Shown here piece after piece: positions 14,499 through 22,788 of a stretch of DNA of 33,813 nucleotides. The notes beneath the pieces are model-generated. The model was given only the letters and a program-made list of their open reading frames with translations, searched no databases and was not told the DNA's origin. Every line of letters starts with the position of its first letter. Position 1 is the first letter of the stretch. The position numbers and the translations under genes were made by a program. This stretch comes from Clostridia bacterium (GTDB taxonomy: Bacteria; Bacillota; Clostridia; Oscillospirales; CAG-272), in assembly GCA_017410065.1 (NCBI GenBank), contig JAFQRL010000043.1, positions 1-33,813 on the forward strand. Direction: 5' to 3'.

Positions 14499-14580
14499 GG
14501 AGCTTTATGTAAGGTGCAAGCGGAGGAGCTTACGCGCAACGACCAACTGCACTCTTATTACAAACCGACTCGATCAGCTA

Positions 14581-15777
14581 TCAGAGAGCCTCAACGATAG
14601 CCTTGGTATCTCTTGCGATAACGAGCTCCTCGTTTGTGGGAATAACGAAGACCTTGACCTTGGAATCGGGAGTGGATATCTCGATCTCCTCGCCGCGGAC
14701 CTTGTTCTTCTCTGCATCGATGGTGATACCGAGGAATGCCAGCTTCTCGCATACCTTTGCGCGATAGCTGCCTGCGTTCTCACCGATACCGCCCGTGAAT
14801 ACGATGGCGTCAGCACCGCCCATTGCGGCAACGTAGGAGCCAACGAACTTGGTGATCTGATGAGCATACATCTTCTCGATGAGGACAGCACGCTCGTCAC
14901 CTGCCTCTGCAAGCTTGCCGATCTCCTGGTTATCGCTGGTCTTGCCCGAGATGCCGAGCATACCCGACTTCTTATTCATCATCTTATCGATATCGTCTGC
15001 TGTGGTGAGCTCACCCTTGCGCATAAGATAAGGAATGATAGCGGGGTCGATAGAGCCGCATCTTGTGCCCATCATAATGCCCTCAAGAGGAGTAACTCCC
15101 ATAGAGGTATCGAAGCACTTACCGCCGTCGACTGCCGCAAAGGATGCGCCGTTGCCGAGATGGCAGGTTACGACCTTGCACTCTGCCGCGGGCTTGCCGA
15201 GCATAGCGATAGCTCTTTCGGAAACGTAGCGGTGAGAGGTGCCGTGGAAGCCGTAGCGACGGATCTTATACTTCTCGTAATACTCATAGGGGAGAGCGTA
15301 CATATAGGTGTAGTCGGGCATTGTCTGATGGAAGCCTGTGTCGAACACAGCGACCTGGGGAACGCTCATAATCTTCTCGCACTCAACTATACCCTTAAGG
15401 TTAGCGGGATTATGGAGAGGACCGAGATCGCAGCACTCCTCGATGATTGCCTTGACCTCGTCTGTTACGAGCACGGAGCCCGAAAGCTTGTCTCCGCCGT
15501 GGAGAACTCTGTGACCTACCGCGCCGATCTCGGAGGTCGACTTGATAACGCCGATCTTTTCGTCAACAAGAGAGGAAAGCACGAGCTTGAGTGCCTCTGC
15601 GTGAGTGGGCATATCCGCTGCTACCTTATAATCCTCTCTGCCGGGAACCTTAAGCTTGAAGCCCGACTTACCGCCGATCTCCTCACAAATACCCTTTGCA
15701 ATGACCTCCTCTGTTTCCATATCGATAAGCTGGAATTTAAGGGAGGAGCTGCCTGCGTTGATAACTAAAACCTTCAT
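14581..15777 (-). CDS. ackA: Acetate kinase
   Basis: This 398-residue cytoplasmic kinase makes ATP from acetyl phosphate, yielding acetate, a main energy step of fermentation. N7 (VINAGSSS), R90 (GHRVLHGG), D146 (VFDTGFHQTMP), H178 (YGFHGTSHRYV), R239 (GTRCGSID) and the glutamate of IPTNEE near the C-terminus are all present, so the active site is complete. The length is the family norm (about 400). The start has GTGAGG just upstream. It follows the divergent-PAP2 gene by 35 bp and is probably cotranscribed with it. No phosphotransacetylase gene is in this window, although pta often lies beside ackA. Confidence 0.97.
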   Translation of the reverse strand: MKVLVINAGSSSLKFQLIDMETEEVIAKGICEEIGGKSGFKLKVPGREDYKVAADMPTHAEALKLVLSSLVDEKIGVIKSTSEIGAVGHRVLHGGDKLSGSVLVTDEVKAIIEECCDLGPLHNPANLKGIVECEKIMSVPQVAVFDTGFHQTMPDYTYMYALPYEYYEKYKIRRYGFHGTSHRYVSERAIAMLGKPAAECKVVTCHLGNGASFAAVDGGKCFDTSMGVTPLEGIMMGTRCGSIDPAIIPYLMRKGELTTADDIDKMMNKKSGMLGISGKTSDNQEIGKLAEAGDERAVLIEKMYAHQITKFVGSYVAAMGGADAIVFTGGIGENAGSYRAKVCEKLAFLGITIDAEKNKVRGEEIEISTPDSKVKVFVIPTNEELVIARDTKAIVEAL

Positions 15778-15812
15778 TTTTTACCTCACAATATATGTTT
15801 TTTATTTTTCAC

Positions 15813-16337
15813 TTAAACGAACCAACCGTCTATTACCGCCTCAAGCTTCTCGAAAAGACCGTTGAACGCAAAATAATAGACGACAGAAATAATGATTCCC
15901 ACGAGCGCGCCGCAAACCACCTGAAGGGGTGTGTGACCCACGAGGGTCTTAAGCTTTTCGGTCTTTACCTTTTCATCCTTTTCAACCACGTAATCGTTTA
16001 TGACCGTCGCTATCTCGATAATGGACACCGCCTGCTTACCCGTCTCACGGCGAACACCGAGAGCATCGTGCATAACGACGACCGCAAATATCATAGCAAT
16101 TCCGAACTCCACGCTACCGAAGCCGCAGGAGAAGCCGCACATCATAGCAAGAGCCATAACCGTTGCCGAATGACCGCTGGGCATACCGCCGTCTCCGAAA
16201 AGTCGCTCGGGAGAAAAGCTTTTATTTACTATTCCGTTTATCAGAGTTTTAAGGAGCTGAGCCACAAACCACGCAAAGGCAGGAACGAGAAGTATCTCGT
16301 TTGTGAAAAGCCCCAATAATTCCTTGAGAAATTCCAT
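15813..16337 (-). CDS. Divergent PAP2 family membrane protein (YuiD-like)
   Basis: This 174-residue membrane protein carries the three motifs of the divergent PAP2/DUF212 group: GGMPSGHSATV near 50-60, HDALGVRRETGKQA near 89-102, and GHTPLQVVCGALVG near 133-146. Three to four hydrophobic helices surround them. The family is related to acid phosphatases of the PAP2 type, but the substrate is not known. GAGGAG precedes the ATG and a clear promoter lies at 16368-16396. It is upstream of ackA and seems to form a two-gene unit with it, an arrangement I would attribute to shared transcription rather than shared function. Confidence 0.9.
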   Translation of the reverse strand: MEFLKELLGLFTNEILLVPAFAWFVAQLLKTLINGIVNKSFSPERLFGDGGMPSGHSATVMALAMMCGFSCGFGSVEFGIAMIFAVVVMHDALGVRRETGKQAVSIIEIATVINDYVVEKDEKVKTEKLKTLVGHTPLQVVCGALVGIIISVVYYFAFNGLFEKLEAVIDGWFV

Positions 16338-16367
16338 AAAATCTCCTCATTTTATTAATTCTTTATA

Positions 16368-16396
16368 ATTTTAGCACTTTTAGAAATAATTTGCAA
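16368..16396 (-). promoter_or_regulatory. Promoter of the PAP2-ackA unit
   Basis: On the minus strand TTGCAA (16391-16396) and TAAAAT (16368-16373) are 17 bp apart, with an extended TG before the -10. The start codon is 31 bp further on. Confidence 0.7.
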
Positions 16397-16471
16397 TAGC
16401 AAAACCCGAATATTTTACCGATTTAAGATTTTATAATAAATAGGATGATATATATAAGCGAGGTGCCCTAA

Positions 16472-17509
16472 ATGATAGAGCCTATCAAAAAAAGAAAATA
16501 CGATATTTTAAGCTTTGGAGAGGTTATGCTCCGCCTTTCGCCTGCGGGAAGCGAGCGGATAGCCTATTCGGAGAGCTTCGAAAAAAGAGCGGGAGGGTCG
16601 GAGCTGAACGTTGTGTCGGGGGCGTGTATGCTGGGTCTTTCGGGAGGGCTGATAACCAAGCTTCCCGAAAACGAAATAGGAAAATACGCAAGACGCAGGA
16701 TCAGATTTTCGGGGGTGGACGATTCGCTTGTCAGCCTGGACAGCCGCCCCGAGGCGAGGCTCGGCATTTATTATTGCGAGAGCGGAGCATATCCGAGGCA
16801 GTCGGTGGTTTCCTACGACAGGCGCGGCTCCTCCTTCACCGCCCTGCGAGTCGAGGAGATACCCGAGGAGGTATTCAGCTCCGCCGCCGTCTTTCACACC
16901 TGCGGAATAACGCCCTCTCTCGGTGAGAGCATCAAAAAAGAAACTCTCAAAATAATTGAGGGCTTTAAGCGAGGCGGCGCGCTTATTTCCTTTGACGTCA
17001 ACTACCGAGCCACCCTTTGGAGCGAGGAGGAGGCGCGGGCGTGCATATTCGATATACTGCCCCTCGTTGATGTTCTTTTCGTTTCGGAGGAGACGCTCAG
17101 GCGAATGTTTGGAATGAGCGGCTCCCTTCGGGAGATACACAGAAGCCTTGCAAGGCAATTTCCCACGCTTAAGCTGATAGCCTCAACGAGGAGGGGCGCG
17201 AAGTCGCCGAGGCGGCAGGACTTCACCTCGCTTGCTTACGACTGCGGCGAGGACGTGCACTACGAGGAGTCACCCTACGAGGATATTGAGGTGGTCGACA
17301 GGATCGGCTCGGGTGATGCGTACGTGGCGGGTGCGCTGTTTGCTCTTTGCCGTTTTTGCTCCGCCGAGCAGATGGTGAAATACGGAAACGCAATGGCGGC
17401 ATTGAAGAATACGACCCTTGGAGATATGCCCGAATGTGATCTTTCCGACGTGCAAAGAATAATAAGAAATCACTCGGCGCAAGGCGACGGCAGCGAGATG
17501 GTAAGATAA
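16472..17509 (+). CDS. PfkB-family sugar kinase (2-dehydro-3-deoxygluconate kinase-like)
   Basis: This 345-residue kinase begins with the PfkB N-terminal pattern (SFGEVMLRLSP, then AGGSELNVV with the first glycine pair). It ends with the second signature DRIGSGDAYVAGALFALC near 273-290, where the aspartate of GSGD is the catalytic base. The GEVMLRLSP opening and SFDVNYRATLW resemble KDG kinases (KdgK), which phosphorylate 2-keto-3-deoxygluconate for the Entner-Doudoroff/pectin route, but related fructo- or ribokinases cannot be excluded. No uronate or aldolase gene lies nearby, so the substrate is open. A GAGGTG-type ribosome site precedes the ATG. No clear terminator follows before the next promoter (17658). 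Confidence 0.82.
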   Translation: MIEPIKKRKYDILSFGEVMLRLSPAGSERIAYSESFEKRAGGSELNVVSGACMLGLSGGLITKLPENEIGKYARRRIRFSGVDDSLVSLDSRPEARLGIYYCESGAYPRQSVVSYDRRGSSFTALRVEEIPEEVFSSAAVFHTCGITPSLGESIKKETLKIIEGFKRGGALISFDVNYRATLWSEEEARACIFDILPLVDVLFVSEETLRRMFGMSGSLREIHRSLARQFPTLKLIASTRRGAKSPRRQDFTSLAYDCGEDVHYEESPYEDIEVVDRIGSGDAYVAGALFALCRFCSAEQMVKYGNAMAALKNTTLGDMPECDLSDVQRIIRNHSAQGDGSEMVR

Positions 17510-17657
17510 CCGCCAACAAAACGAAAAGCAATTTCGCCCGAGTGGTGATCGAAAAACGAGGCTGGCTTTATCAAAGTGCTTTGCAAGGCGGCATCAGGTT
17601 TTTTAGTCGCTGTGAGGTGGAGAAAAGCCATAGACGGTGGGTTTTTACAAAATCTTC

Positions 17658-17686
17658 TTGATTTTTTTCTCAAAACGTGGTATCAT
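17658..17686 (+). promoter_or_regulatory. Promoter of the DtxR-type regulator gene
   Basis: TTGATT (17658-17663) and TATCAT (17681-17686) are 17 bp apart and 49 bp before the ATG. They lie inside an upstream in-frame extension of the ORF, which shows that the longer reading frame is not the protein. Confidence 0.7.
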
Positions 17687-17734
17687 ATAGGAAATAAACG
17701 ACAAAAACCGCACTCTGCGGAGAAGGGGGAAAAT

Positions 17735-18100
17735 ATGCAGCTGCTTGAATCGGGACAGATGTATCTCGAAACCGTTTATCTTTTATCAAAGAAGAAGGCA
17801 AACGTCCGCTCAATTGACATTTGCGAGGAAATGGGCTTTTCCAAGCCCAGCGTCAGCCGTGCCGTTTCCCTGCTTCGCTCGGGCGGATATCTCAATATGG
17901 ATAAGGACGGATATCTCACTCTCACGGAAACGGGCCTTGAGGTCGCCTCAAAAATGTATGAGCGGCACAGTATTCTCACAGGACTTCTCACCCGCCTCGG
18001 CGTGCCCGAGGATATTGCCGAAACCGATGCCTGCAAGATAGAGCATCACATCAGCGACGTCTCCTTTGAAGCCATCAAAAGCTATGTCGAAGGTAAATAG
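17735..18100 (+). CDS. Short DtxR/MntR-family metal-dependent regulator
   Basis: This 121-residue protein has an N-terminal winged HTH (about 5-62, with DICEEMGFSKPSVSRAVSLLRSGGYL) and the metal-binding dimer domain to the end. The SH3-like third domain is absent, as in MntR. The metal-site residues M9, C100, E103 and H104 (ACKIEHH) match the DtxR/IdeR iron-type set M10, C102, E105, H106 rather than the MntR manganese set, in which D8 and E99 replace Met and Cys. So Fe(II) sensing is the better guess, from sequence alone. The start is the ATG after AGAAGGGGG. It is flanked by a promoter and a strong terminator, so it is monocistronic. Its targets are not evident here. Confidence 0.9.
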   Translation: MQLLESGQMYLETVYLLSKKKANVRSIDICEEMGFSKPSVSRAVSLLRSGGYLNMDKDGYLTLTETGLEVASKMYERHSILTGLLTRLGVPEDIAETDACKIEHHISDVSFEAIKSYVEGK

Positions 18101-18137
18101 TTTTGAATTAATTATTTTGTTGAACAATTGAAAAAAT

Positions 18138-18180
18138 GCCGATTTTGTTAACTTTTATTTACAAAATCGGCGATTTTTTA
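18138..18180 (+). terminator. Terminator of the DtxR-type gene
   Basis: GCCGATTTTGT (18138-18148) and ACAAAATCGGC (18161-18171) form a perfect 11-bp stem, followed by GATTTTTTAG. Confidence 0.92.
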
Positions 18181-18280
18181 GTTTTCATTCTTGTTTTCTT
18201 GGAAGCAAATCATTTGCGCACACGGAACATTTTTTTCGATCTATCATAAATTTATCGGTGCTTTTTTGATCGGTCAGAGC

Positions 18281-18338
18281 AAAATTTGAGCTTCAGCTTT
18301 TGGAGCTTCGGCTTTGCCGCTCTCGAAATTTTGCGGTA
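18281..18338. repeat. Long imperfect inverted repeat before the CofE-like gene
   Basis: GCAAAATTT-GAG near 18283 pairs with CTC-GAAATTTTGC near 18324-18336 (one bulged base). Between the arms lie two near copies of GAGCTTC. It sits in the 390-bp gap between the regulator terminator and the next promoter. I see no gene in 18181-18410. It could be a small RNA, a mobile palindromic unit or a leftover terminator, but no T run follows directly. Confidence 0.45.
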
Positions 18339-18410
18339 ACAGCACCCACATTCTTGAGACCTTGATTTTTTAACATTTTAAAAATTTTTATATTTTTTTC
18401 GAAAAATTAC

Positions 18411-18439
18411 TTTACAACGAGCATCTTTTTTGCTATAAT
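18411..18439 (+). promoter_or_regulatory. Promoter of the CofE-like gene
   Basis: TTTACA (18411-18416) and a perfect TATAAT (18434-18439) are 17 bp apart with an extended TG. A short inverted repeat GTTGA/TCAAC (18446-18467) lies in the leader. Confidence 0.82.
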
Positions 18440-18492
18440 ATATTGGTTGATTTTTCACAAGGTCAACAAACTTTTCAAAGGAGATGAATCTT

Positions 18493-19686
18493 ATGAGCCG
18501 TATGTTCGGCACAGTTTCCAGAGGTGTGAGAGCTCCTATCATCCGTCAGGGAGACGATCTTATTGAGATCGTTACCTCGTCGGTCATCGATGCGGTAAGC
18601 TCCGAGGGCATTGAGCTTCGCGACCGCGACGTTGTTGCGATGACCGAGGCGATAGTTGCGAGAGCTCAGGGAAACTACGCATCCACAGACGACATTGCCG
18701 CGGATATCCGCGCTAAATTCCCCGAGGGTGAGCTTGGTGTTATCTTCCCCATTCTCAGCCGCAACCGCTTTGCTATCTGTCTTCGCGGAATTGCAAAGGG
18801 CGCAAAGAAGATATATCTTATGCTTTCATATCCATCCGATGAGGTTGGAAACCATCTTGTAAGTCTTGATGCACTTGATGAAAAGGGCGTTGATCCTTAC
18901 CGCGACGTGCTCTCGCTTGAAAAATACCGTGAGCTTTTCGGATATGAAAAGCACCGCTTCACGGGAGTGGACTACGTTGAGTATTATATGGACCTCATTA
19001 AGAGCGAGGGATGCGAGTGCGAAATTATTTTTGCAAACAATCCTCGCGCTATCCTTTCCTACACAAAGAACGTTCTCACCTGCGACATTCACAGCCGCCG
19101 CCGCACAAAGCGTCAGCTGATCGCCGCGGGGGCAGACCGCGTCTACGGTATAGACGATATCCTCACCGCTCCCGTAAACGGTAGCGGATATAATGAGAGC
19201 TACGGTCTTCTCGGCTCAAATAAGGCGACCGAGGATCAGGTCAAGCTTTTCCCGAGAGACTGCAAGGCACTTGTTGATGCCATTGCGGCTCGCTTCAAGG
19301 AGAGAACGGGCAAAAATATAGAGGTTATGGTATACGGCGACGGCGCCTTCAAGGATCCTGTCGGAAAGATCTGGGAGCTTGCAGACCCTGTCGTTTCCCC
19401 CGCATACACCAAGGGTCTTGAGGGAACTCCCAACGAGCTTAAGCTTAAGTATCTTGCAGACAACGACTACGCCGAGCTTTCGGGCGAGGCTCTTCGCGAG
19501 GCTATAAAGGCAAGGATCGTTGAAAAGGATTCCGATCTCGTTGGAAAAATGGCATCCGAGGGCACGACTCCCCGTCAGCTCACCGACCTTATAGGCTCGC
19601 TTTGCGACCTCACCTCGGGCTCGGGCGACAAGGGTACCCCCATCGTTCTTATCCAGGGCTATTTCGATAACTACACAACAGAATAA
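18493..19686 (+). CDS. CofE-like ligase (coenzyme F420-0:L-glutamate ligase family)
   Basis: This 397-residue protein resembles the F420 gamma-glutamyl ligase superfamily: [18 protein letters not shown] and [22 protein letters not shown] at the N-terminus, then [26 protein letters not shown]. CofE adds glutamates to F420-0 by amide bonds with GTP. Fermentative Clostridia are not known to make F420 and no cof gene is here, so this homologue may ligate an amino acid to another acid. The ATG at 18493 is chosen because AAAGGAG lies 9 nt upstream; an earlier ATG overlaps that ribosome site. It is monocistronic, between a strong promoter and a terminator, and uses codons like highly expressed neighbours. 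The substrate is unknown. Confidence 0.8.
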   Translation: MSRMFGTVSRGVRAPIIRQGDDLIEIVTSSVIDAVSSEGIELRDRDVVAMTEAIVARAQGNYASTDDIAADIRAKFPEGELGVIFPILSRNRFAICLRGIAKGAKKIYLMLSYPSDEVGNHLVSLDALDEKGVDPYRDVLSLEKYRELFGYEKHRFTGVDYVEYYMDLIKSEGCECEIIFANNPRAILSYTKNVLTCDIHSRRRTKRQLIAAGADRVYGIDDILTAPVNGSGYNESYGLLGSNKATEDQVKLFPRDCKALVDAIAARFKERTGKNIEVMVYGDGAFKDPVGKIWELADPVVSPAYTKGLEGTPNELKLKYLADNDYAELSGEALREAIKARIVEKDSDLVGKMASEGTTPRQLTDLIGSLCDLTSGSGDKGTPIVLIQGYFDNYTTE

Positions 19687-19766
19687 TCTGTGGCATTTGC
19701 CGCGACGATATGTGGTAAAAAAGTGCCGTCAGGCGGCTGCCGTTCGGCGGCACCGACCCAAAAATC

Positions 19767-19801
19767 GGGTTGTCTCACCTAACCGTGAGGCAGCCCTTTT
19801 T
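19767..19801 (+). terminator. Terminator of the CofE-like gene
   Basis: A 12-bp stem with two G-U pairs (19767-19778 with 19785-19796) is followed by TTTTT. A weaker hairpin (19723-19753) comes before it. Confidence 0.85.
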
Positions 19802-19844
19802 CTTTACCCGCATAGGTACGCGCAAAATATTTTGCTCCGAAAAC

Positions 19845-19872
19845 TTGACAAACCGATGAAAAGTGCTATAAT
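19845..19872 (+). promoter_or_regulatory. Promoter of the trkA-trkH unit
   Basis: A perfect TTGACA (19845-19850) and perfect TATAAT (19867-19872) are 16 bp apart with an extended TG. AAAGGAG follows at the trkA start. Confidence 0.9.
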
Positions 19873-19900
19873 AATATAAAAAAGAAAAAAGGAGCTTAAT

Positions 19901-21265
19901 ATGGATATTATCATAGTAGGTTGCGGCAAGGTCGGCGAGGTTCTCGCCGCCGAGCTTAACGAAGAAGGCAACAATATAACGGTAGTTGACGAAGTAGCCG
20001 AAAAGGTAAAGCATATAGCTACTAAATACGATATAATGGGCGTTATCGGCAACGGTGCCACTCACCGAGTGCAGAAGGAGGCGGGCGTTGGCTCGGCTGA
20101 TCTTCTGATTGCCGTAACGGGCTCGGACGAGCTCAACCTTCTTTGCTGTCTTATGGCGAAGAAGTCGGGCAAGTGCCAGGCTATCGCCCGCATAAAAAAT
20201 CCCGATTACGCAAAGGATGCGGCATATCTTCGGGACGAGCTTGGTCTTGCAATGGTCATAAATCCCGAGCAGGCGGCGGCAGAGGAGATAACGAGAATAC
20301 TCAAATTCCCCTCCGCGCTTAAGGTTGAGACCTTCTCTCGCGGCAGAGTTGAGCTTATGACCTTCCGTCTTCCCGAAAACTCCACCCTGGTTGGGCAGAC
20401 CCTGCGCGACGCAATGATAAAGCTTAAGAGCAACGTACTTGTTTGCACCGTTGAGCGAGCAGACGGAGCACATATTCCCAAGGGAGATTTCACCTTTGCG
20501 GAAAGAGATATCGTCTCCATTATAGCCTCGCCGAGGAGCGCATCCGATTTCCTCACGAAGATCAATTATAAATCCGAGCCCATAAGGAACGTTTCCATAA
20601 TCGGCGGCGGCTCCATAACCCATTATCTTTGCGAGCTTCTCGGCAAGGCGGGTATCAAGGCAAGGATAATCGAAAAGGATGTTGAAGTCTGCAACGAGCT
20701 TGCCACGAAGTTCGGTGACGTATCGGTCATCTGCGGAGACCCGACGGACGAGGACGTTCTTCGGGAGGAGCGCGTTTCGGCGAGTGATGCATTCGTTGCT
20801 CTCACGTCTATTGACGAGGAGAATATACTTCTCTCCCTCTTTGCGAAAAACCAGGGCAACAGAAAGGTTATAACAAAGATAAACAGGATCGAATACGACG
20901 ACGTTATATCCAAGCTCGATCTTGATTCCATCATTTACCCGAAGCACCTGACAGCCAACACGATCGTCAGATATGTTCGCTCAAATCAGAATACTCTCGG
21001 CAGCAATATGGTAACGCTTTATAACCTTAACCGAGGCGAGGTGGAGGTGGCGGAGTTTTCCATCGGTGAAAATTCGCCCGTCACGGGTGTGCCTCTCTCA
21101 AAGCTCTGCTTCAAGAGCGACGTGCTCGTTGGCGCAATTATCCGCGGCAGACAAATGATCGTGCCTCGCGGCTCGGCGATCATTCTCCCGGGAGACTCTG
21201 TTGTAACGGTTACAAAAAATCTCTCGCCTCGCGATATCTCCGATATCCTTGATGAGGTGCTGTAA
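19901..21265 (+). CDS. trkA: TrkA, regulatory NAD-binding subunit of potassium uptake
   Basis: This 454-residue cytoplasmic protein has two RCK units. The first Rossmann fold starts at residue 1 (MDIIIVGCGKVGEVLA, GxGxxG) with D32 for the adenine ribose. It is followed by a TrkA_C lobe near 140-220 (STLVGQTLRDA). The second Rossmann fold is near 230-350 (NVSIIGGGSITHYLCELL), where the motif is GGGSIT, with threonine in place of the final glycine. A second TrkA_C lobe lies at about 365-450. It gates TrkH by binding NADH/NAD or ATP. The gene starts a two-gene unit, 15 bp before trkH. Four-domain TrkA proteins of this size work with TrkH-type channels. Confidence 0.95.
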   Translation: MDIIIVGCGKVGEVLAAELNEEGNNITVVDEVAEKVKHIATKYDIMGVIGNGATHRVQKEAGVGSADLLIAVTGSDELNLLCCLMAKKSGKCQAIARIKNPDYAKDAAYLRDELGLAMVINPEQAAAEEITRILKFPSALKVETFSRGRVELMTFRLPENSTLVGQTLRDAMIKLKSNVLVCTVERADGAHIPKGDFTFAERDIVSIIASPRSASDFLTKINYKSEPIRNVSIIGGGSITHYLCELLGKAGIKARIIEKDVEVCNELATKFGDVSVICGDPTDEDVLREERVSASDAFVALTSIDEENILLSLFAKNQGNRKVITKINRIEYDDVISKLDLDSIIYPKHLTANTIVRYVRSNQNTLGSNMVTLYNLNRGEVEVAEFSIGENSPVTGVPLSKLCFKSDVLVGAIIRGRQMIVPRGSAIILPGDSVVTVTKNLSPRDISDILDEVL

Positions 21266-21280
21266 GCTCGGGGACAGGTT

Positions 21281-22729
21281 ATGAATTATTCAATGATAAA
21301 ATACACTCTCGGCTGGCTTCTTATGTTTATGGGAGTGTTCTTTACGGTGCCGCTTATCACGGCGGCAATATATTGGGAGCCTGCATTCTTTTCCTTTCTC
21401 ATAATGATCGCGATCTCGGTGGGACTGGGACTGCTTATGACCCTAAAAAAGCCGAAGAACTCTACGCTTTATGCCAAGGAGGGCTTTGTTATAGTGTCTG
21501 CCTCCTGGATCCTATTGAGTCTTTTCGGCGCGCTTGCCTTCATTCTTTCGGGCGCGACCACAAGCTTTGTGGATGCTCTCTTTGAATCGGCATCGGGCTT
21601 CACCACCACAGGTGCCAGTATCTTCGGCGACGTTGAGAGCCTTCCGCGATCTGTGCTTATGTGGCGTAGCTTCTCCCATTGGATCGGCGGTATGGGAGTT
21701 CTCGTTTTCATTATGGCGTTTCTCCCCTTGAGCGGCGGTCAGAATATGCATATTATGCGTGCCGAATCTCCCGGCCCCGAGGTATCAAAGCTTGTGCCCA
21801 GAGTTAAAAAGACGGCTCTTATTCTCTACGTTATCTACTTTATGCTGACATTTATTATGTTTGCACTTCTGCTGTTTTTCGATATGGATGTTTTCGAAGC
21901 GATCAACACCGCGTTTTCCACTGCGGGCACGGGCGGCTTCGGCTTCAGGAACGACAGCTGTGCCTCCTTCACCGCGGCACAGCAGATAGTCATCACCGTC
22001 TTTATGCTTCTGTTCTCCATAAACTTTAACTCCTATTATCTCGTGCTCAGGCTGAAATTCAAGGATGCTCTGAACTCCGAGGTCCGAGCCTTCCTGCTTA
22101 TCGTAGCAGTTGCCGTCGGTATTATAACGGCGGATCTCTGGATAAATCTGACCACCGAATTCGATAGCGTCTGGGAGGCACTTCGCCACGCGGCGTTTAC
22201 CGTTTCGTCACTTATATCCACAACAGGCTTCTCAACCGTTGATTTCAACCTTTGGCCCGCTCTTTCTCAAACGATGCTGGTTATAGTAATGTTCATTGGT
22301 GCCTGCGCAGGCAGCACGGGCGGCGGTATCAAGGTTTCAAGAATTCTCATTCTCTTTAAGGGTATGAGCCGAGAGCTGCGCACGATCGTTCACCCTCGCC
22401 AGGTTAAGAAGATAACCATTGACGGCAAGCCTGTGGACCGCGAGGTAACTCGCTCGGTAAACGCTTATATCACTACCTTCATTGTTGTATTTACGCTCTC
22501 GCTTCTTGCCATTTCCTTCGAAGAAAAGGATCTCATAACCAACTTTACCGCGGTGACCGCAACTATAAATAACGTCGGTCCCGGTCTCGGCGGAGTCGGT
22601 CCTACCTCTAATTTTGCCGATTTCACCGCTTTCTCAAAGCTTGTTTTCACCTTTGATATGCTTGCGGGAAGGCTTGAGCTATTCCCGATGCTGATCCTCT
22701 TCTCTCCCTCAACCTACAAAAGGACGTGA
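21281..22729 (+). CDS. trkH: TrkH-family potassium transporter
   Basis: This 482-residue membrane protein has the four pore repeats of the Trk/Ktr/HKT superfamily. Selectivity-filter regions are seen at SASGFTTTGASIF (about 105-117), STAGTGGFGF (about 215-225), SLISTTGFSTVDF (about 310-322) and TINNVGPGLGGVGP (about 430-443), each with the filter glycine. HWIGGMGVLVF and GACAGSTGGGIK are also typical TrkH sequences. Potassium enters through the membrane under control of TrkA, encoded just upstream. The ribosome site (GGGGACAGG) is weaker than most here, fitting translational coupling to trkA. The length is the family norm. Confidence 0.95.
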   Translation: MNYSMIKYTLGWLLMFMGVFFTVPLITAAIYWEPAFFSFLIMIAISVGLGLLMTLKKPKNSTLYAKEGFVIVSASWILLSLFGALAFILSGATTSFVDALFESASGFTTTGASIFGDVESLPRSVLMWRSFSHWIGGMGVLVFIMAFLPLSGGQNMHIMRAESPGPEVSKLVPRVKKTALILYVIYFMLTFIMFALLLFFDMDVFEAINTAFSTAGTGGFGFRNDSCASFTAAQQIVITVFMLLFSINFNSYYLVLRLKFKDALNSEVRAFLLIVAVAVGIITADLWINLTTEFDSVWEALRHAAFTVSSLISTTGFSTVDFNLWPALSQTMLVIVMFIGACAGSTGGGIKVSRILILFKGMSRELRTIVHPRQVKKITIDGKPVDREVTRSVNAYITTFIVVFTLSLLAISFEEKDLITNFTAVTATINNVGPGLGGVGPTSNFADFTAFSKLVFTFDMLAGRLELFPMLILFSPSTYKRT

Positions 22730-22788
22730 GGATAAAGCGGCTTCTCCTCCCCGAGCGGCGCGGAAAGCAATAAATATTCGGAGATCTT

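Noticed and set aside
14860..15768. A 302-codon open frame on plus, opposite ackA
   Set aside because: Acetate kinase on minus has its complete active site. The plus frame has no features.
17576..17734. A 53-codon N-terminal extension of the DtxR-type regulator
   Set aside because: It contains the promoter at 17658-17686. The family begins at MQLLESG after AGAAGGGGG.
19775..20947. A 390-codon open frame on minus, opposite trkA
   Set aside because: It is antisense to a clear TrkA with matching promoter and ribosome site, and runs through the upstream terminator.
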